This document shows positions 1-11,094 of a stretch of 64,000 nt of DNA, piece by piece (position 1 is the first letter of the stretch; every line of letters begins with the position of its first letter). The stretch is from Bursaphelenchus xylophilus. Lineage: Eukaryota > Nematoda > Chromadorea > Rhabditida > Aphelenchoididae. The notes under the pieces are model-generated. The model did not search any database. It was given only the letters and a program-made list of their open reading frames with translations, and was not told the origin of the DNA. The DNA is taken from assembly GCA_904066235.2 (NCBI GenBank), contig CAJFCV020000006.1, positions 7,812,001-7,876,000 on the forward strand, in the 5' to 3' direction. The translations under genes and the position numbers were made by a program.

Positions 1-1
1 T

Positions 2-516
2 CAATCAGGAATATGTTTGGAAAGAGAAACATACCTTGATGGACATCCGACTCTTGATCTCTTTCATCGCTGTTTCCTTCGCTGGTGCCGGCTTGCTTTT
101 TGATTACAAGTTTCCTTATCCAGCGTCTGCTCATGTAGGTGTAATATTCAAATAGAATTGAACACGTCGGATTTTTCATAACGTACTATTTTTAGGTATG
201 TGCTTTCTGTTCCATCGCCTATTTTGTTATGATTTCGATTCTTCAAATATACATTATGTATATCGAGAAGAACATTTTTTATCAAGGTGTTGAGAAGCAG
301 AAAGCTGGTAACAGAACTTGGTGTTTTGCCAGCGAGATGCACAGATACGATGACAAGTACACGCTCACCGTTACCTTCCACCAGGGAAACCTTTCTGGTT
401 CTGCTGAAGTTACAAAGTCTATCTCTCAATATTTGACCGAGAATGGAGAAATTTTGGTGCCTGTCTTGAAAAAAGAAGTCAAACAGTTGTACGAGAAGCT
501 GTCTAAGAAGGATTAA
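2..516 (+). CDS. Signal peptidase complex subunit 2 (SPCS2/SPC25), 5'-partial
   Basis: Accessory subunit of the ER signal peptidase complex, which supports cleavage of signal peptides at the ER membrane. The gene runs in from the left edge, so its N-terminus is outside the window. Exons 2-134 and 196-516, separated by a 61-bp GT-AG intron. The first exon encodes the hydrophobic segment LLISFIAVSFAGAGLLFDY followed by FPYPAS, and the second begins with another hydrophobic stretch (VCAFCSIAYFVMISILQIY). This gives the two closely spaced membrane helices with a short loop typical of SPCS2, followed by a cytosolic tail ending in a lysine-rich KKD. An AATAAA lies at 553-558, 37 bp past the stop. 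The TAF6 gene follows 170 bp downstream on the same strand. Family assignment rests on helix spacing and recognised sequence, and confidence is good. Confidence 0.85.
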
Positions 517-686
517 CTTATCAATGACTAATTTATTTGGGTTATTTTATGTAATAAAGTTTATTTGGATGTTGTTGGCGTTCCAGTATAAGTTGTAGAT
601 CTTTTTTTATCTTTGGGGAGGGGCGTTTTTCTTTATAGTGAACCTTAGGCGATGAACAAAATTAAAAAAAAAAATTTGAAGGTTTA
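517..686 (+). promoter_or_regulatory. Short intercistronic region with poly(A) signal, possible operon junction
   Basis: This 170-bp gap separates the SPCS2 stop from the TAF6 start on the same strand. It holds a canonical AATAAA at 553-558, a T/G-rich stretch after it, and an A-rich run followed by TTTGAAG just before the TAF6 ATG, which could serve as a 3' splice (trans-splice) acceptor. The order of poly(A) signal, U-rich spacer and acceptor within about 100-150 bp is how nematode operon junctions look. That this is one is an inference. Confidence 0.4.
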
Positions 687-2282
687 ATGAACCCCGCCAG
701 GTCGAATGCGGTGGGTATCGATGCCAGCTTTGTTCAGGTGGTTGCAGACACCGTCAATTCAAAAGATTTTCACGGACCAAAAGCCGCACGTGTGGCCAAA
801 ACTGTAAATGATGCTTTGAGGGAAGTCCTGGTCGTTGCATCGCGGTTTCAACGGTTGGGCAGGCGAAAACAATTAACCCCAGAAGACCTCGACTGTGCAA
901 TTCGGTTAAAGGGGATAACGGTAGGTCTGGAAATACTTTTTTATTGGTCTTTAGCCGCCTTTTGGATTCGAGACTGGCACCCAACCCAGCTTCAAGTATG
1001 CAGGTAATCTTGTCCGTGACATGTTCGTCAAAGAGGATCATGAAGTAGATCTCCAGAGCTTTATTCAGGCTCCTCTCCCCCGGCTACCTCTTGCTCCATC
1101 TTTGAAAGGTAATTAATTAGTCATCAGATTTCTGTTGATTTTAGGTAATGAAATGTAGCATTAAGTTAAATATTTATTGAAGTCATTTTTAGCGCATTGG
1201 TTAGTAATTGACGGTGAACAGCCAGCCATACCAGAGAATCCTCAGCCGGAGAAACCCAAACTAATGCCGGTACAGAATCTTCCGTCGACGTCGGTAGAAG
1301 ATGGTCCCCCCTTACTAAAACAACTGGGAAAAGATGTCAGAAAAATAACTCAAGTACAAATAAAGACGACATCCACACATCCAATCTCCTTAGAACAACA
1401 GATCTTCTTTAAGGAAGTGATGGAAGCAGCGATGGGAACAGATGACAACAAGAGGAAAGAGGCCCTCAGTGTGATACAAACCGACTGCGGAATACAGCTT
1501 TTGTTACCAAGGTTCTCATTGGCCATTGCCGAAGGTGTCCGATGTAATGTGGCCATGAGGAATCTGGCCTTCTTGATCTATCATATGCGGGTGTTACAAT
1601 CTCTGGCGAACAACAAGACTGTCAATCTAGAAGGAGTGGTAGGTTTTGTACTTGAAGACTACTGTAAACTTAGTTACATGAGATCTTGCCTTCCATTCTC
1701 ACCTGTATTCTGAGCAAAACTCTGTGTCCCACGGAAAGAGATAATCATTGGGTGCTGAGGAGTTTCAGTTCCAAGTTATTGGCCACGATTTACAAGTAGG
1801 TGACAATTGCTTGTTTTGATAATCATGGAACCTATGGTTTAGGCAATATACTGCCACAAATGTTCGTATTCGAATTGTAAAGGTGCTTTCGGACGCTCTC
1901 AGGAATCCGAATAACTCGATTACAACAATTGCCGCAGCTGCCACAGCACTTTCGGACCTTGGACAGGAGGTAAGGACTAATTAGTGTGTAATGTAATCCT
2001 CCAGGTGATGCAATCTATGATTGCCCCCATCAAAGAACAACTACAACAAGTCGCTCAGCGAATTCTTATGACCTCAGGGCCTAAAGTGGAAGGTCAGATG
2101 AACGATGACTTTACTGCTGCCGAAAAATTACATGAGATCTTGAAGGTAAGCAGCTTAAAAAAAGATTTATGGTGTTTTAGAAAGTGAGTTCTCTGGAATA
2201 TGGCGATGAATTTAACAGTCAGCCCGAGAAAAGGGACGTGGTACACAGGAGACTAATACCTCGAATGGAAGTTGGCATCTGA
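687..2282 (+). CDS. taf-6: Transcription initiation factor TFIID subunit 6 (TAF6)
   Basis: Histone-fold subunit of TFIID that pairs with TAF9 in the nucleus and helps nucleate RNA polymerase II pre-initiation complexes. Exons: 687-920, 955-1108, 1193-1638, 1674-1795, 1843-1969, 2005-2145, 2181-2282, all GT-AG and in phase. Residues 1-80 form the histone fold (VADTVNSKDFHGPKAARVAK, LGRRKQLTPEDLDCAIRLKG). The middle carries the diagnostic TAF6 motifs APLPRLPLAPSLKAHWL and GEQPAIPENPQPEKP, and the C-terminal part is the HEAT-like TAF6C domain (DNHWVLRSFSSKLL, AAATALSDLGQEVMQSMIAP). Roughly 440 residues, without the long low-complexity tail of vertebrate TAF6. Four introns are 34-35 bp. The ATG chosen is the first in frame and precedes the histone fold directly. 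Same-strand neighbour SPCS2 lies 170 bp upstream. Confidence 0.93.
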
Positions 2283-2720
2283 ATCTCAACTTATATTGTT
2301 TCCCGGACAAGTATTTCTATCAATCTCATTGAGTATTATATTATTATACATAAAGATATTCCTAGTATGGTGGACTGGCCTATAGATAAGCTATAACTTT
2401 AGCAGACGGAATACGGTAATTGACCGTTTTCTGGTTTAATTTCGATCTCCTACCCTCTGTTTTCACATTTGTTGCGCCTCCATATTGTTCCTGAAGTCGG
2501 AGTAATTATAACACGTTTAGAGACCCTAAACCCGACTCAAGTACTCCAGTAAATGACCTCGCTTGAACCCAACAAAAGACCAGTTATACCCGCCTGACTT
2601 TCCAATATTTGTAAATTCACGAAATTCGAATAAATTAGTGGTTCCTAATTTATTATCGCCGTCTGACTTCGATTTATTGTTCGTTCTTCCAGGCTTGTGT
2701 TCTAGAAGAGGCCCAATGAA
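2283..2720. other. Intergenic region between TAF6 and a secreted-protein gene
   Basis: About 440 bp without a convincing gene. It serves as TAF6 3' flank and upstream region of the next gene. An open frame running to 2745 overlaps the signal-peptide exon in another frame and has no recognisable features. No clear poly(A) hexamer or core-promoter motif was seen. Confidence 0.5.
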
Positions 2721-3938
2721 ATGCGGAGATTATTACTGGCATTAATGCTGTGGCCTGTGGAGATCTTCTGCGCCAGGAGCGAGTTTGACATGGGGTGAGT
2801 GCAATAAAAAGATGATTGGAATATTTTCAGAATCGCCCGAGCAGCCCCGAGCTGGAATCCAGATGTTCAAGGGAGGACGACGAAGGTCATAAAATCAGAT
2901 GTGACCCGATTGTCTCCCCCTACCACACCCACAACCCCTCCCTTACCCCCTATTGATCCAGATGAAGAGTTCTCGGGAGGGGGGAATCTGATCGTAGGGA
3001 AGACTGACCCGGTGAATCTGCTGACCACAACATCTCCACCCATCGTAATTCCAAGTGATATTGTAGTTGATACCAACGATATTGAAGCGATTGACAAAAG
3101 TAGGTCACCAAGCAAAACATATGTATTAATTGGGAATTCTTAGATGATGATGATTACAAGATCCCCTCAGTGTTTGTGGTAATCACCGATGACCCATTAA
3201 ACGTGGCCCCCACACGACCCACGCCCAGATTAATTCCTCCGCCCATTAAACAATTTACTCCATCATCTCCATCCCGACCTCAAGGCCGACCACCAGAGCC
3301 TTCCATTCATGTAGCCAGACCTGTCATAACAAGGATTAAACCCTATGGAAATCGAGATGAAAGGCAAAGGCCTCCTCCTCAAGTCTTTATCCCTAAGCCA
3401 ACATTCACCCCAAGATCTTTAAATCTTCAAGAGATTCAAAATCTGGAAGATACTACAACAATAGAGCCACCGATTGTAATAACTCCTCAGCCGTCCACTG
3501 GTACAACGGAAACTGTGAGAAAAAAGATGTCTGGCCAATTCCCGACAAGAAGACCCAAGGCCGCTCCACCTCCGTCAAGGCCAACGTAAGTTGGCTAAAA
3601 ATTATTTTATCTGTCCTCTGACACAATCAACCATCCAAATTTTTAGCGAATTCCGTCCAGTACCGCCAGAGGCAATCTTCTTCCATGGCGGCCAATTCTA
3701 CAGTCGACTTCCCGAGAGGAGCATCAGATATGTCCCTGTTCACTACCGTATCCCTGTGTTCAGACCCCCTCCTCTTTACAACTACAATTACTACGAGCCA
3801 ATCCCTGTAAGCTATCTTCCTCGAGGTCAATCACGACCGAGACGGCGCTACAGAACACCACCCGGAAACATTTATCGCAATCAAATTCAACGACCTTATC
3901 GAAATTCGCGATCTCTTCATCGAGGCGCTGTGAAATAA
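2721..3938 (+). CDS. Predicted secreted proline-rich protein of unknown function
   Basis: Four exons: 2721-2794, 2831-3099, 3144-3585, 3647-3938, with GT-AG introns of 36, 44 and 61 bp. The ATG at 2721 opens a clear signal peptide (MRRLLLALMLWPVEIFCARS). An overlapping ATG at 2716 is in another frame and stops after a few codons, so 2721 is preferred. The mature part has no globular domain that I recognise. It is a Pro/Thr/Ser-rich stretch (SPPTTPTTPPLPPIDPDEE), then further proline-rich sequence, then an Arg/Tyr/Pro-rich tail (RPPPLYNYNYYEPIPVSYLP) with few cysteines. This could be an extracellular-matrix or cuticle-associated protein, but that is only a guess from composition. The stop codon overlaps an AATAAA. 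Confidence 0.75.
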
Positions 3939-3939
3939 A
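3934..3939 (+). terminator. AATAAA poly(A) signal overlapping the stop codon
   Basis: The hexamer AATAAA contains the TAA stop (3936-3938) of the proline-rich secreted protein, so the 3' UTR should be only about 10-25 nt if this signal is used. The hexamer is plain in the sequence. Its use is inferred. Confidence 0.6.
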
Positions 3940-4931
3940 TATTATAAATTATTGAGAAAAGCATTGTTGGACGGTTACATTATATTGATGGATCTTGTTC
4001 TCAAGTTTGTTTTTTAAGTGGATTGAAGTGAGGAGATGCGCTCTCTCATCTCTCCACCCATCCGTCGCTCTCGCTTCGCCAAGAACAAGGTCATCTCTGG
4101 AAGATCCGAACGGTCACCATGGAATGAACCTTTTAAATTTAACCTCCAAAATTGTTTTTCAGATGTGGAAATGGACAGGAACATAGGTTAATCTGCTAGT
4201 TAGTATGGCATAATATCACGCTGTACAGTATAATAAATTAAAGTAGAGATCTCTACTCCAATATATTACCTATACAGAGCAAAGGGAGGGCTTTGTAATT
4301 TGAGTTAGCCATTAGAATGGGCCCTGACCGGGGGTCCCGTTTATTTTGTAAAAAAGCGTGAGCGTACAGATCTAATTCATTCAGATTCAGACGTAATGAG
4401 ATCCAGTTTACTTTTTATTTTTTGGTTGGGCAAAAATTTTACTAGTCATCATTACTTCAAAAAAAAAGGATTTGTAATTTTTGTGTGATCATCACTATAT
4501 TTTTCGGGGTTATAAACAGTAAACTCAAAAGCCTCGTTTCATTTACGGATGAATTCCCATGGATGCCGACTATTTTAAACATTTACCGTTTACTTAATAT
4601 TATGTAAGATGTCTGATATTTCACGACCCACCTCATAGATGATGCATGAACAAGACTTTATAATTCAAGTAACGGTCATTAGAGTCATTAGTCCCCCTTC
4701 CTCTCTTGAACTTGTTTGCTGACCTCCTTACTCCCTAGCCAAATCACTCGAATGCTCAGATTGTTTTATTGCGCAATCCTTTCGTTCCAATCTTTTTGTC
4801 CCAATTCTCACATTTTTTCGGGGTTTCCTCGAATCCGAAAAGTTGGTTCCAAAAAACAAGTTTATGCTTTGAGGTCAACGTGGTCGTATGTTTATGCGCG
4901 GTCAAGAGCCCCGATCCAACTAAGAGCAGGC
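3939..4931. other. Non-coding region upstream of a membrane-protein gene
   Basis: About 1 kb. It holds a C/T-rich stretch at 4040-4090 and AT-rich sequence further on. A frame open from 4716 continues into the next gene and contains an ATG at 4753, which might be an alternative upstream start. No recognisable exons or repeats otherwise. Confidence 0.4.
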
Positions 4932-5600
4932 ATGAATGAAGAGAAGGAATTGAACATCGGGCAGATCTTTTCGGATGTCTCCAGGACGGTGGATAAGGTC
5001 AGAAACATGTTCAATGGAGACGGTCAGCCGTTGAGAGTTGAGGCCATGGCTTCCACCATCAACGCGACGTCAGGGCGTGAGAAGGTCAGCTCGGGATCTC
5101 CATTGGCCGGACTTTTCGGCGGACAGAGCACTTGTTTCAAGACTTGCGGCATGGACGACATCCAGTGGGCTGCGAGGGTAAGTTGCTTCTTTTGAGTTGA
5201 TCGTTTACTTTGAGGAACGCATCTCAGATTAGATTACACTTTTCTAAGGGACTTAAGGAAGTCTTATACCTAAATTATTGCCTGAAATCATCCTTTCGAA
5301 TAAATATTCCACACGAACTATTGCTATTCATATAAACCCTTCTGCTTTCAGAGAGCCGGCGACTTGTTCATCACCCTCCAGACATGCACGATCATCCTTA
5401 CATCGGTACTGGCGGTCTGCTTGATAATCTGCCTTTTGGTCGGCGTTTCTTGGTTCTATCTTCATGAACGGCGACAACGGAACGTAGACCTAGACCATGG
5501 ATCCAGTGCACAGTCAACGGTTTTACCGCGTTTTTTCAAGGAATCTATATTCAGTCCGAGCAAAGAAGATGATCATCATGATCACAAGAGCAGGGAGTGA
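4932..5600 (+). CDS. Small single-pass membrane protein, unknown function
   Basis: Two exons: 4932-5177 and 5352-5600, phase-0 GT-AG intron of 174 bp. I start at the ATG at 4932 (MNEEKELNIGQIFSDVSRTV) because the sequence becomes protein-like there. The frame stays open upstream to 4716, so an extended N-terminus from the ATG at 4753 cannot be excluded. The product has about 165 residues: a polar N-terminal half with two cysteines (QSTCFKTCGMDD), one strongly hydrophobic helix (CTIILTSVLAVCLIICLLVG) ending in WFYLHERRQR, and a polar tail ending in a His/Asp/Lys cluster. The basic residues after the helix suggest a cytosolic C-terminus. I do not recognise the family. It may be nematode-specific. 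Confidence 0.65.
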
Positions 5601-5827
5601 GAAAGGGCTCCCAAATGATTGTACATACTAACTTTCGTAATATTTAGTTATTTAACAGTGAAATCACTATAAACTTTTATGATGTTTAAATAGAGTGTTG
5701 CCTATAATCTTTTTCGATATCTAATCGACGTTTATCTTCGACTCAAATTCGGTGTAAAGTAATATTTATGATACTTTTAAAGAGATGGACCCGCAGAAAT
5801 TATTCGTTGCCATATTGAGTCAGTAGA

Positions 5828-7311
5828 TTACGCTCTCATTTCCTGGATTTGCTTGATTAAGTAAGCCTTCTCGTCGTTGAACTGTTCGTCCTCGGTCCGA
5901 TCAGTGTGGAAATTGGTCAAGAATTCGACCAGCCGTTCACGGTTTCGAAGGAGGATCTCTGCGATGGGCCGGGGCTTGTTCGGGTTTGCGACAAAAACCT
6001 AAAATATTATAGGGTATTACAAAAGACGTGAAGAAGGGCAGGCCAGCCGTAGCTTTGGTCAGCTACGCCCCGGCCAGCCAGCAGGGGGTAGCTTTTGTCA
6101 GACACACCCCAGCCCGCCAGGCCCCCGTCCTCTCCCAGAGAGCAAAAATCGGAGCTAATAAAGGCGATCCAGTTTTCTACGGTTTTTCAAATGGTGTAGA
6201 AAACAGAAAAAACCAGGATGTGCTAACGATTATTTTAAGCGAAAAATGACATTTCAACCGAAAAAATACGGGATTACCTTCGAAGGCCTCATCATCATCA
6301 TGAATGATACAAATCTTACCTTGAAAACGTGGAAGGCTTCGAATTGTATGTTTCTACTCTTTTCCCGTAGCATGTTCATCATTAATTTTAAGTTATCCGG
6401 ATTGCTGATGTACCTCGTCATGACATTAAAGTTGTGTCTATCCAATAACAACTCTCCCAACAACTTCAAACTCTGTCTTCTAACAACATAATTCTCAGAA
6501 TGGAGAAGATTCTGATAACATCCGAAGAAACGATCGTAGTTCTTCTCCAAAAACTCTGCAGATAAAGTTTTGTGTTTAGTTATCAGATCCTTAAACGTTG
6601 AGAAGGCATCCGAAGCCAAGTCGAAAGAAGGGACTTCCACGTATTTGAAGAAATCGTAGAGATGTTCTGAATAAAGAATCACCTTGGCCAGATGCTCATG
6701 ACGGATACACTCCTTCAGCATGGTTCCACAAGTCAAAGCAATGTCTGGGCATTCGTATCTAAAAAAATTAGACATAAATTACCCTTCTTTCTTCAAATAA
6801 CTACCTAAAAAGAGAAAACAAATCAAAAATAATCCTACCCTTTGACCAGAGTAAACAGAATCTCTGGTCGAGCACATAAATATTCGACAGTTGGTGATCT
6901 CGTTCCAATCTGGCGTCTCAGAAGGTTGTTGAAGATCAAGGAGACATCTTTCTTCGATTCAAATTCCAATTTGGAGAGATTTTTTATTAGTAGAGGCAAA
7001 ACATTTGCATTGTAAGTCTCTTGTGCCAGTTGAGCTACCTGAAAAAATTCAAAAATTACTTCTGTATCATTATTTACATCAATCGATACCTAAAATCTGT
7101 AGACAAAGTCAAAAAGAATAATTACCTGTTCTGTGTGAGGTTCTTGATTGTCCTGACCATAAATAATCAGTTTTACCGCCTGAAGATATCGATTGACCTC
7201 CTCCACAGCCTTCTCCGACTTCTTGTCGCCCTTTTCGATGATCAACAAGGCCTCTCGCAGATTTTTGATAATATCCGGAGGAGATTTGTGTGACTTCCCG
7301 AATAAAGGCAT
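5828..7311 (-). CDS. mop-25: MO25 / CAB39 calcium-binding protein 39 homologue
   Basis: Armadillo-like scaffold that binds the pseudokinase STRAD and activates LKB1 and germinal-centre kinases in the cytosol, with roles in polarity and asymmetric division. Minus-strand exons 7311-7126, 7038-6839, 6758-6320, 5998-5828, all in phase, giving 331 residues against about 341 in human CAB39. Diagnostic segments: [20 protein letters not shown] at the N-terminus, [56 protein letters not shown], and the C-terminal [19 protein letters not shown]. The start ATG sits immediately after a polypyrimidine-CAG (7312-7320), consistent with spliced-leader addition. The 321-bp last intron contains a degenerate tandem repeat. 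Confidence 0.95.
6028..6125. repeat. Degenerate two-copy GC-rich tandem repeat in the mop-25 intron
   Basis: Within the 321-bp last intron of mop-25, two related units occur in tandem. Both read roughly GTAGCTTT-G-TCAG-, followed by an ACGCCCC/ACACCCC core and a GCCAGCC/GCCCGCC end. The block is much more GC-rich than the rest of the intron and lies open in one frame without protein-like character. Confidence 0.5.
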
Positions 7312-7320
7312 CTGAAAAAA
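7312..7320 (-). promoter_or_regulatory. Probable trans-splice acceptor before the mop-25 ATG
   Basis: On the minus strand the sequence reads TTTTTTCAG directly followed by the mop-25 start codon. No upstream coding exon joins in phase, so this is best read as a spliced-leader acceptor or a 5'-UTR intron end. Confidence 0.55.
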
Positions 7321-8176
7321 AGTAGTGAAGACAAAGCTGAAGACGCAAATAAAAACGAAGTCGCCGACGATATCTAAAATAACTTCCGCAGACAACAACC
7401 GGCCGGTCGGGACATGCGACAATACATCAGAAAAGTATTCATAATCTACTATTGATTTGAGCACTGGTACTTTTATCGTCAATAGGAACTTTAGGCAAAA
7501 AAGGGCGGAAACCAAATTTGGAATGCATATCTTATCAAAAGACTTCGTTTTCGTGCGTATTTGCGCTTCCAAACCATGGCCAATTACGTAAACGGCCTTG
7601 ACTCACTCCGTACAACATTGTTTCGATATCAACTTACTTTGAGCATGGTTTAGAAGTATGTGACAACTTTTATGGGCTGTTGGCCCGAAGAACCGATGGG
7701 CTCCGAGCGATGGTCGCCGACTTCCGATATGTGGAGCGTCCTGCAGCGATCCGGGAGAATGCTTAAAGTGGCGAGAAAGAGTGCGGAACGAGGAGAGTGG
7801 CAGACAGGGCAGACCAAAAGAAAGATTTTGCGTATCGAAAACGAATGAAATTTATATACAGGGATGATAACCGGCGAAGGTGTAATGCTCTAGAGTTTTC
7901 CAATATTTATTCGTCAAACAATACAAACTCAACAGGAAGAATCAGGAATATCATCCACGGGAGGAAAATAAAAAAAAAAATTATAATTCCGGCGAGGAAT
8001 TAACAAAAGATCCTAAGGCTGGGAGGGCGGGTCAAGCGGTTTTTGAAAATTATTTTCAATCCGAAACGGCTTTTTAAGTGTGACCTCCCACATTGGTAAA
8101 AACAACTTAAAACTACATGACCGTAATGTTCGAATACCACCAAAAATAAAACAAATTCCTATTCAAAGCCTAGAGA
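7321..8176. other. Intergenic region between mop-25 and TMEM70
   Basis: About 850 bp. It contains upstream sequence of mop-25, a G-rich stretch at 7680-7800 and an A-rich run at 7967-7983. Short open frames here lack coding character. No repeat or RNA gene was seen. Confidence 0.45.
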
Positions 8177-8873
8177 TCATGTTGACTTAGTCTCTTCTGG
8201 CGGTGGGATGTTATAGGTGAGCCGTTGGTACGCTTCTTGATCGCTATATTGGAGTGGATCCAGCAATAAGATCATGGGATAATCCCCAACAAAACAGGTG
8301 GCCAAGGGAATCCACATTTTTTGCATGGCCTCCGCCTTCTCCGCAACTACAACATCAGATGCTTTGAATTGAAGAGCCCTCTTTCTGAGTAAAAAGTTGT
8401 AGTGAACAGTTGTAAATGTCTCCGTTTTTGGATTGTAGTAGACATCGCAGACGAATCTCTTGGCGAGAGCGTGCAGGAGAAGAGGAGTGAAAGTCAGAAG
8501 GGCCAAGAAAGCATTCGAGATGACCAGAAATGTCATTAGAGCGGGCTTCTCTGCCGCTCCTTGAACTATCTGTGACGAAAGAACGGGGATCATTATAAGG
8601 CCTGCGGCAGAGCTCCCTAGCGAACACAACTAAATAAAGATTACATTTTACATCAGAAAACATTACCTTAGCACATTTGATCCCAAATTCTAGTGTGTCA
8701 GTTGACGTGGTCTCTCCACATCTAGATTTTCGATATAAAATTGGATGCCCGAGATTTTCTTGTGGTATTGATGAGAATGGAACCAACAATGGAGATGATA
8801 ATGTACTGGAGAGATGGATAAAGCGAGCATTACTTGGAACATTTAATCGTCGTAACATTTTCCATCCCAGCAT
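8177..8873 (-). CDS. TMEM70-like mitochondrial ATP-synthase assembly factor
   Basis: TMEM70 family proteins sit in the mitochondrial inner membrane and assist assembly of ATP synthase (and complex I). Two exons, 8873-8667 and 8629-8177, joined by a 37-bp intron, give 219 residues. The N-terminus (MLGWKMLRRLNVPSNARFIH) is rich in Arg, Ser and Leu without acids, as expected for a mitochondrial presequence. A second in-frame ATG at 8858 would also work. The core LEFGIKCAKLCSLGSSAAGL starts the first of two hydrophobic helices, and LLLHALAKRFVCDVYYNPKT followed by ETFTTVHYNFLL matches the conserved post-helix strand region of TMEM70. A paralogue such as TMEM186 or TMEM223 is the main alternative. 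Confidence 0.75.
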
Positions 8874-9375
8874 CTTAACTTTCTCTATGGATATATGAGA
8901 GGTAAATACTTTATAATTTTTTTTTCAATCCAGTCAAAAGCGGAAGATTCAGTCCAAAGTAAACTTTAGACAAAATTTCCGCGGATCTTGTCCAAATTAT
9001 GCATACAACCGCACCCAAAAAATGCCAAATTTAGTCCAAAATGTGGACAAGATACGAGTTTAGTCCAAACCTGACTTTCGACTGAATTTGAGACTATCGG
9101 ATGGATTGAGAAACAAAATTTATAAATCACCTCCCATATAGTTTGTGCCTTGTAAAAATACAACAAAACTGGAAATCCGATTTTTTACAAAAGTACAAAT
9201 TTGTTGTCGTGATTTATTACAAATTATTAGATAAAAAGTAAAATATTACCCATAAAAATAGCGAGTTGTGGAATTGACAAGAGCAGAAAACAACATTTAC
9301 CAAGAAATAACTTGGCATCGATTTGATCAGCATAACAATATTACAACTAAATTAAGTTAAGAGTAAAATACCGCT
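8874..9375. other. Intergenic region with recurring AGTCCAAA-type motif
   Basis: About 500 bp between TMEM70 and the selT-like gene. Between 8935 and 9075 the words CAGTC-AAA, TTAGTCCAAA and CTTGTCCAAA recur several times, in an AT-rich background. No coding potential was found. Confidence 0.4.
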
Positions 9376-10194
9376 TCAATTTTCCTGAAATCCGAATTCT
9401 TGATTAACCGCCTTCCCGCCGTGCATGGAGATGTACCCATTTATGCTTTGGACTAGCTCAGCAGGAGATGGAACTCTTCCGCTTTCCAGTTTCGACCAAA
9501 CTAATTCCTTTCCAACATAGATCTCGAAGGCTCCCGTAGACATCAGCATGTTCTCAATACTGTTTGAGAAGATGAAAAGCATCATACACGCAGAAAGTTT
9601 ATTTCCGAGCATCCAATTGAAGAATCCGGGAGTCTGCATTCCTAACGCTGGAAACGGATCCTTGCCCAAAATAATGCAGACAATCACCACAATCTTTCCA
9701 AGACCGATAATCTGCAAGAACCCCGCAATTACAATAAAGGCGGAACTGGAAAACAAATATTTCGAAATAGATGATCCTACCTGAGCTCCAAGAGCCTTTG
9801 GATAACTCGGCGGATAGTTTCCTCCTTCGATCTGAACTCCAGGATATTTTTCTTTCAAAAGCTGAGAGTATTGCTCAAACGCATTTCGGTAGCCACATGA
9901 AACACTAAAATCGGATAATAAATAACACAATACTACTTACCAGAAGGCAAAGTTTATTGGCGGCATATCAATCGGCAAGGTGTACGAATGTCCTTTCAAT
10001 GGACCAGCATCTCCATCTCTGATCTCCAATTCCTCTTGAGCATCAGGTTCTACCTCTTCTTTAACACTAAATGAAGAAAAATCGTCGTCTTCCTCATTTT
10101 CATGCGGTTTATCCGATTCTTGGTGAGTAGAAGAGATCTCGACGATCGAAAAAACGGTAAGGGCGATGACAATGACTACCGTGAACTTATGCAT
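9376..10194 (-). CDS. selt-1: Selenoprotein T-like thioredoxin-fold protein (Cys form)
   Basis: ER-resident thioredoxin-like oxidoreductase family. Exons 10194-9941, 9904-9781, 9711-9376 give 237 residues. MHKFTVVIVIALTVFSIVEI is a signal peptide, followed by an acidic linker. The redox motif is assembled across the first splice as FCVSCGYRNAF: a CxxC with TGT where vertebrate SELENOT uses UGA, so no selenocysteine is needed. Further matches are EGGNYPP, GKDPFPALGMQTPGFFNW, NKLSACMMLFIFSNSIENML and MSTGAFEIYVGKELVWSKLE. The second intron (9780-9712, 69 bp) has no stop and is divisible by three, so retention would add 23 residues. Removing it restores the family spacing exactly, so I treat it as an intron. 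A composite transposon lies about 150 bp upstream of the start. Confidence 0.92.
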
Positions 10195-10340
10195 AGTTAC
10201 CGAAATGCAAGAGAAACAAAAGAATGATGAGGAAAATTCTTCTGAAAGACCAAATATTTCCGCAGAAAATCTCGACAAAAAATAAATAAGAGAAACACTT
10301 GACACAAATATAGGGAAACACTTGACCTAAAATTGACTAT

Positions 10341-10348
10341 GTTGACGG
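10341..10348. repeat. Left 8-bp target-site duplication GTTGACGG
   Basis: GTTGACGG directly precedes the CAGGGG terminus of the element at 10349 and is repeated perfectly at 10961-10968 after the CCCCTG terminus. Eight base pairs is the duplication length made by hAT-superfamily transposases. Confidence 0.85.
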
Positions 10349-10960
10349 CAGGGGTGGTCAGTGGGCCGGCCGGGCTCAAAAATGGAAAATTACAAACGGG
10401 CCGGGCCCGTCACGGGCCGGGCCGGGCCGGGCCGCGGGCCTGGGGTTTTTCCGGCCCGGCCCGGCCCGTCTAAATTACAATGCCAAAGCGTTGGCATTCA
10501 TTGTTTTCGCGCCGGGAAAATTAATTGATGTTGTTATAGTTGCTGTTTCTCAAGTTCTAAAACGTTTACAAGTCTATAGTTCCATTATAAAACCACAAAA
10601 CTATCACATTGACCCTTTACTAGCTATATTAACGCCTTTTTTGCCTAAGTTTAGATCCCAAGCTTGGGCGCAGTTCGCAGAACCCTCTATAAACGGGCCT
10701 GCACGGGCCGGGCCGGGCCTGGAAAAAGACTAGACGGGCCGGGCCGGGCCGGTAATTAGACGGGCCGGGCCGCGGGCCGAAAATCGGAAAAATAGGGTCC
10801 GCTGACCACCCCTGGGCAGGGGTGGTCAGTGGGCCGGCCGGGCTCAAAAATGGAAAATTACAAACGGGCCGGGCCCGTCACGGGCCGGGCCTGGAAAAAG
10901 ACTAGACGGGCCGGGCCGCGGGCCGAAAATCGGAAAAACAGGGTCCGCTGACCACCCCTG
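10349..10960. mobile_element. Composite non-autonomous hAT-like element (two nested copies)
   Basis: A 612-bp insertion with terminal inverted repeats CAGGGGTGGTCAG / CTGACCACCCCTG and an 8-bp duplication GTTGACGG on both sides. Inside, a complete right terminus (10801-10814) and a second left terminus (10817 on) meet with only GG between them, so the block is two elements head to tail: 10349-10814 (466 bp) and 10817-10960 (144 bp). The smaller is an internally deleted version of the larger. Both share the GGCCGGCC start, the CAAAAATGGAAAATTACAAA segment and very GC-rich GGGCCGGGCC runs. No transposase frame is present, so it would need a transposase in trans. Only the outer ends carry the duplication, so the pair appears to have inserted as one unit. 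Confidence 0.8.
10817..10960. mobile_element. Internally deleted 144-bp copy within the composite hAT-like element
   Basis: Carries both terminal inverted repeats (CAGGGGTGGTCAGTGGGCC at the left, GGGTCCGCTGACCACCCCTG at the right) but only a short GC-rich middle. It differs from the adjacent copy at 10349-10814 mainly by loss of about 320 internal bases. Confidence 0.75.
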
Positions 10961-10968
10961 GTTGACGG
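10961..10968. repeat. Right 8-bp target-site duplication GTTGACGG
   Basis: Perfect copy of 10341-10348, placed directly after the CCCCTG end of the composite element. Confidence 0.85.
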
Positions 10969-11094
10969 AGTTTCTGGATTCGACGTCACATTGAGGGTTG
11001 TTGCCGAAAACTCCCCTTTTCGAACACTCCCCTCATTTTGAACTTTTTTGCCAAATGTGGCATTGAGGATGAAAAATTCTATTTTAGCGCTAAA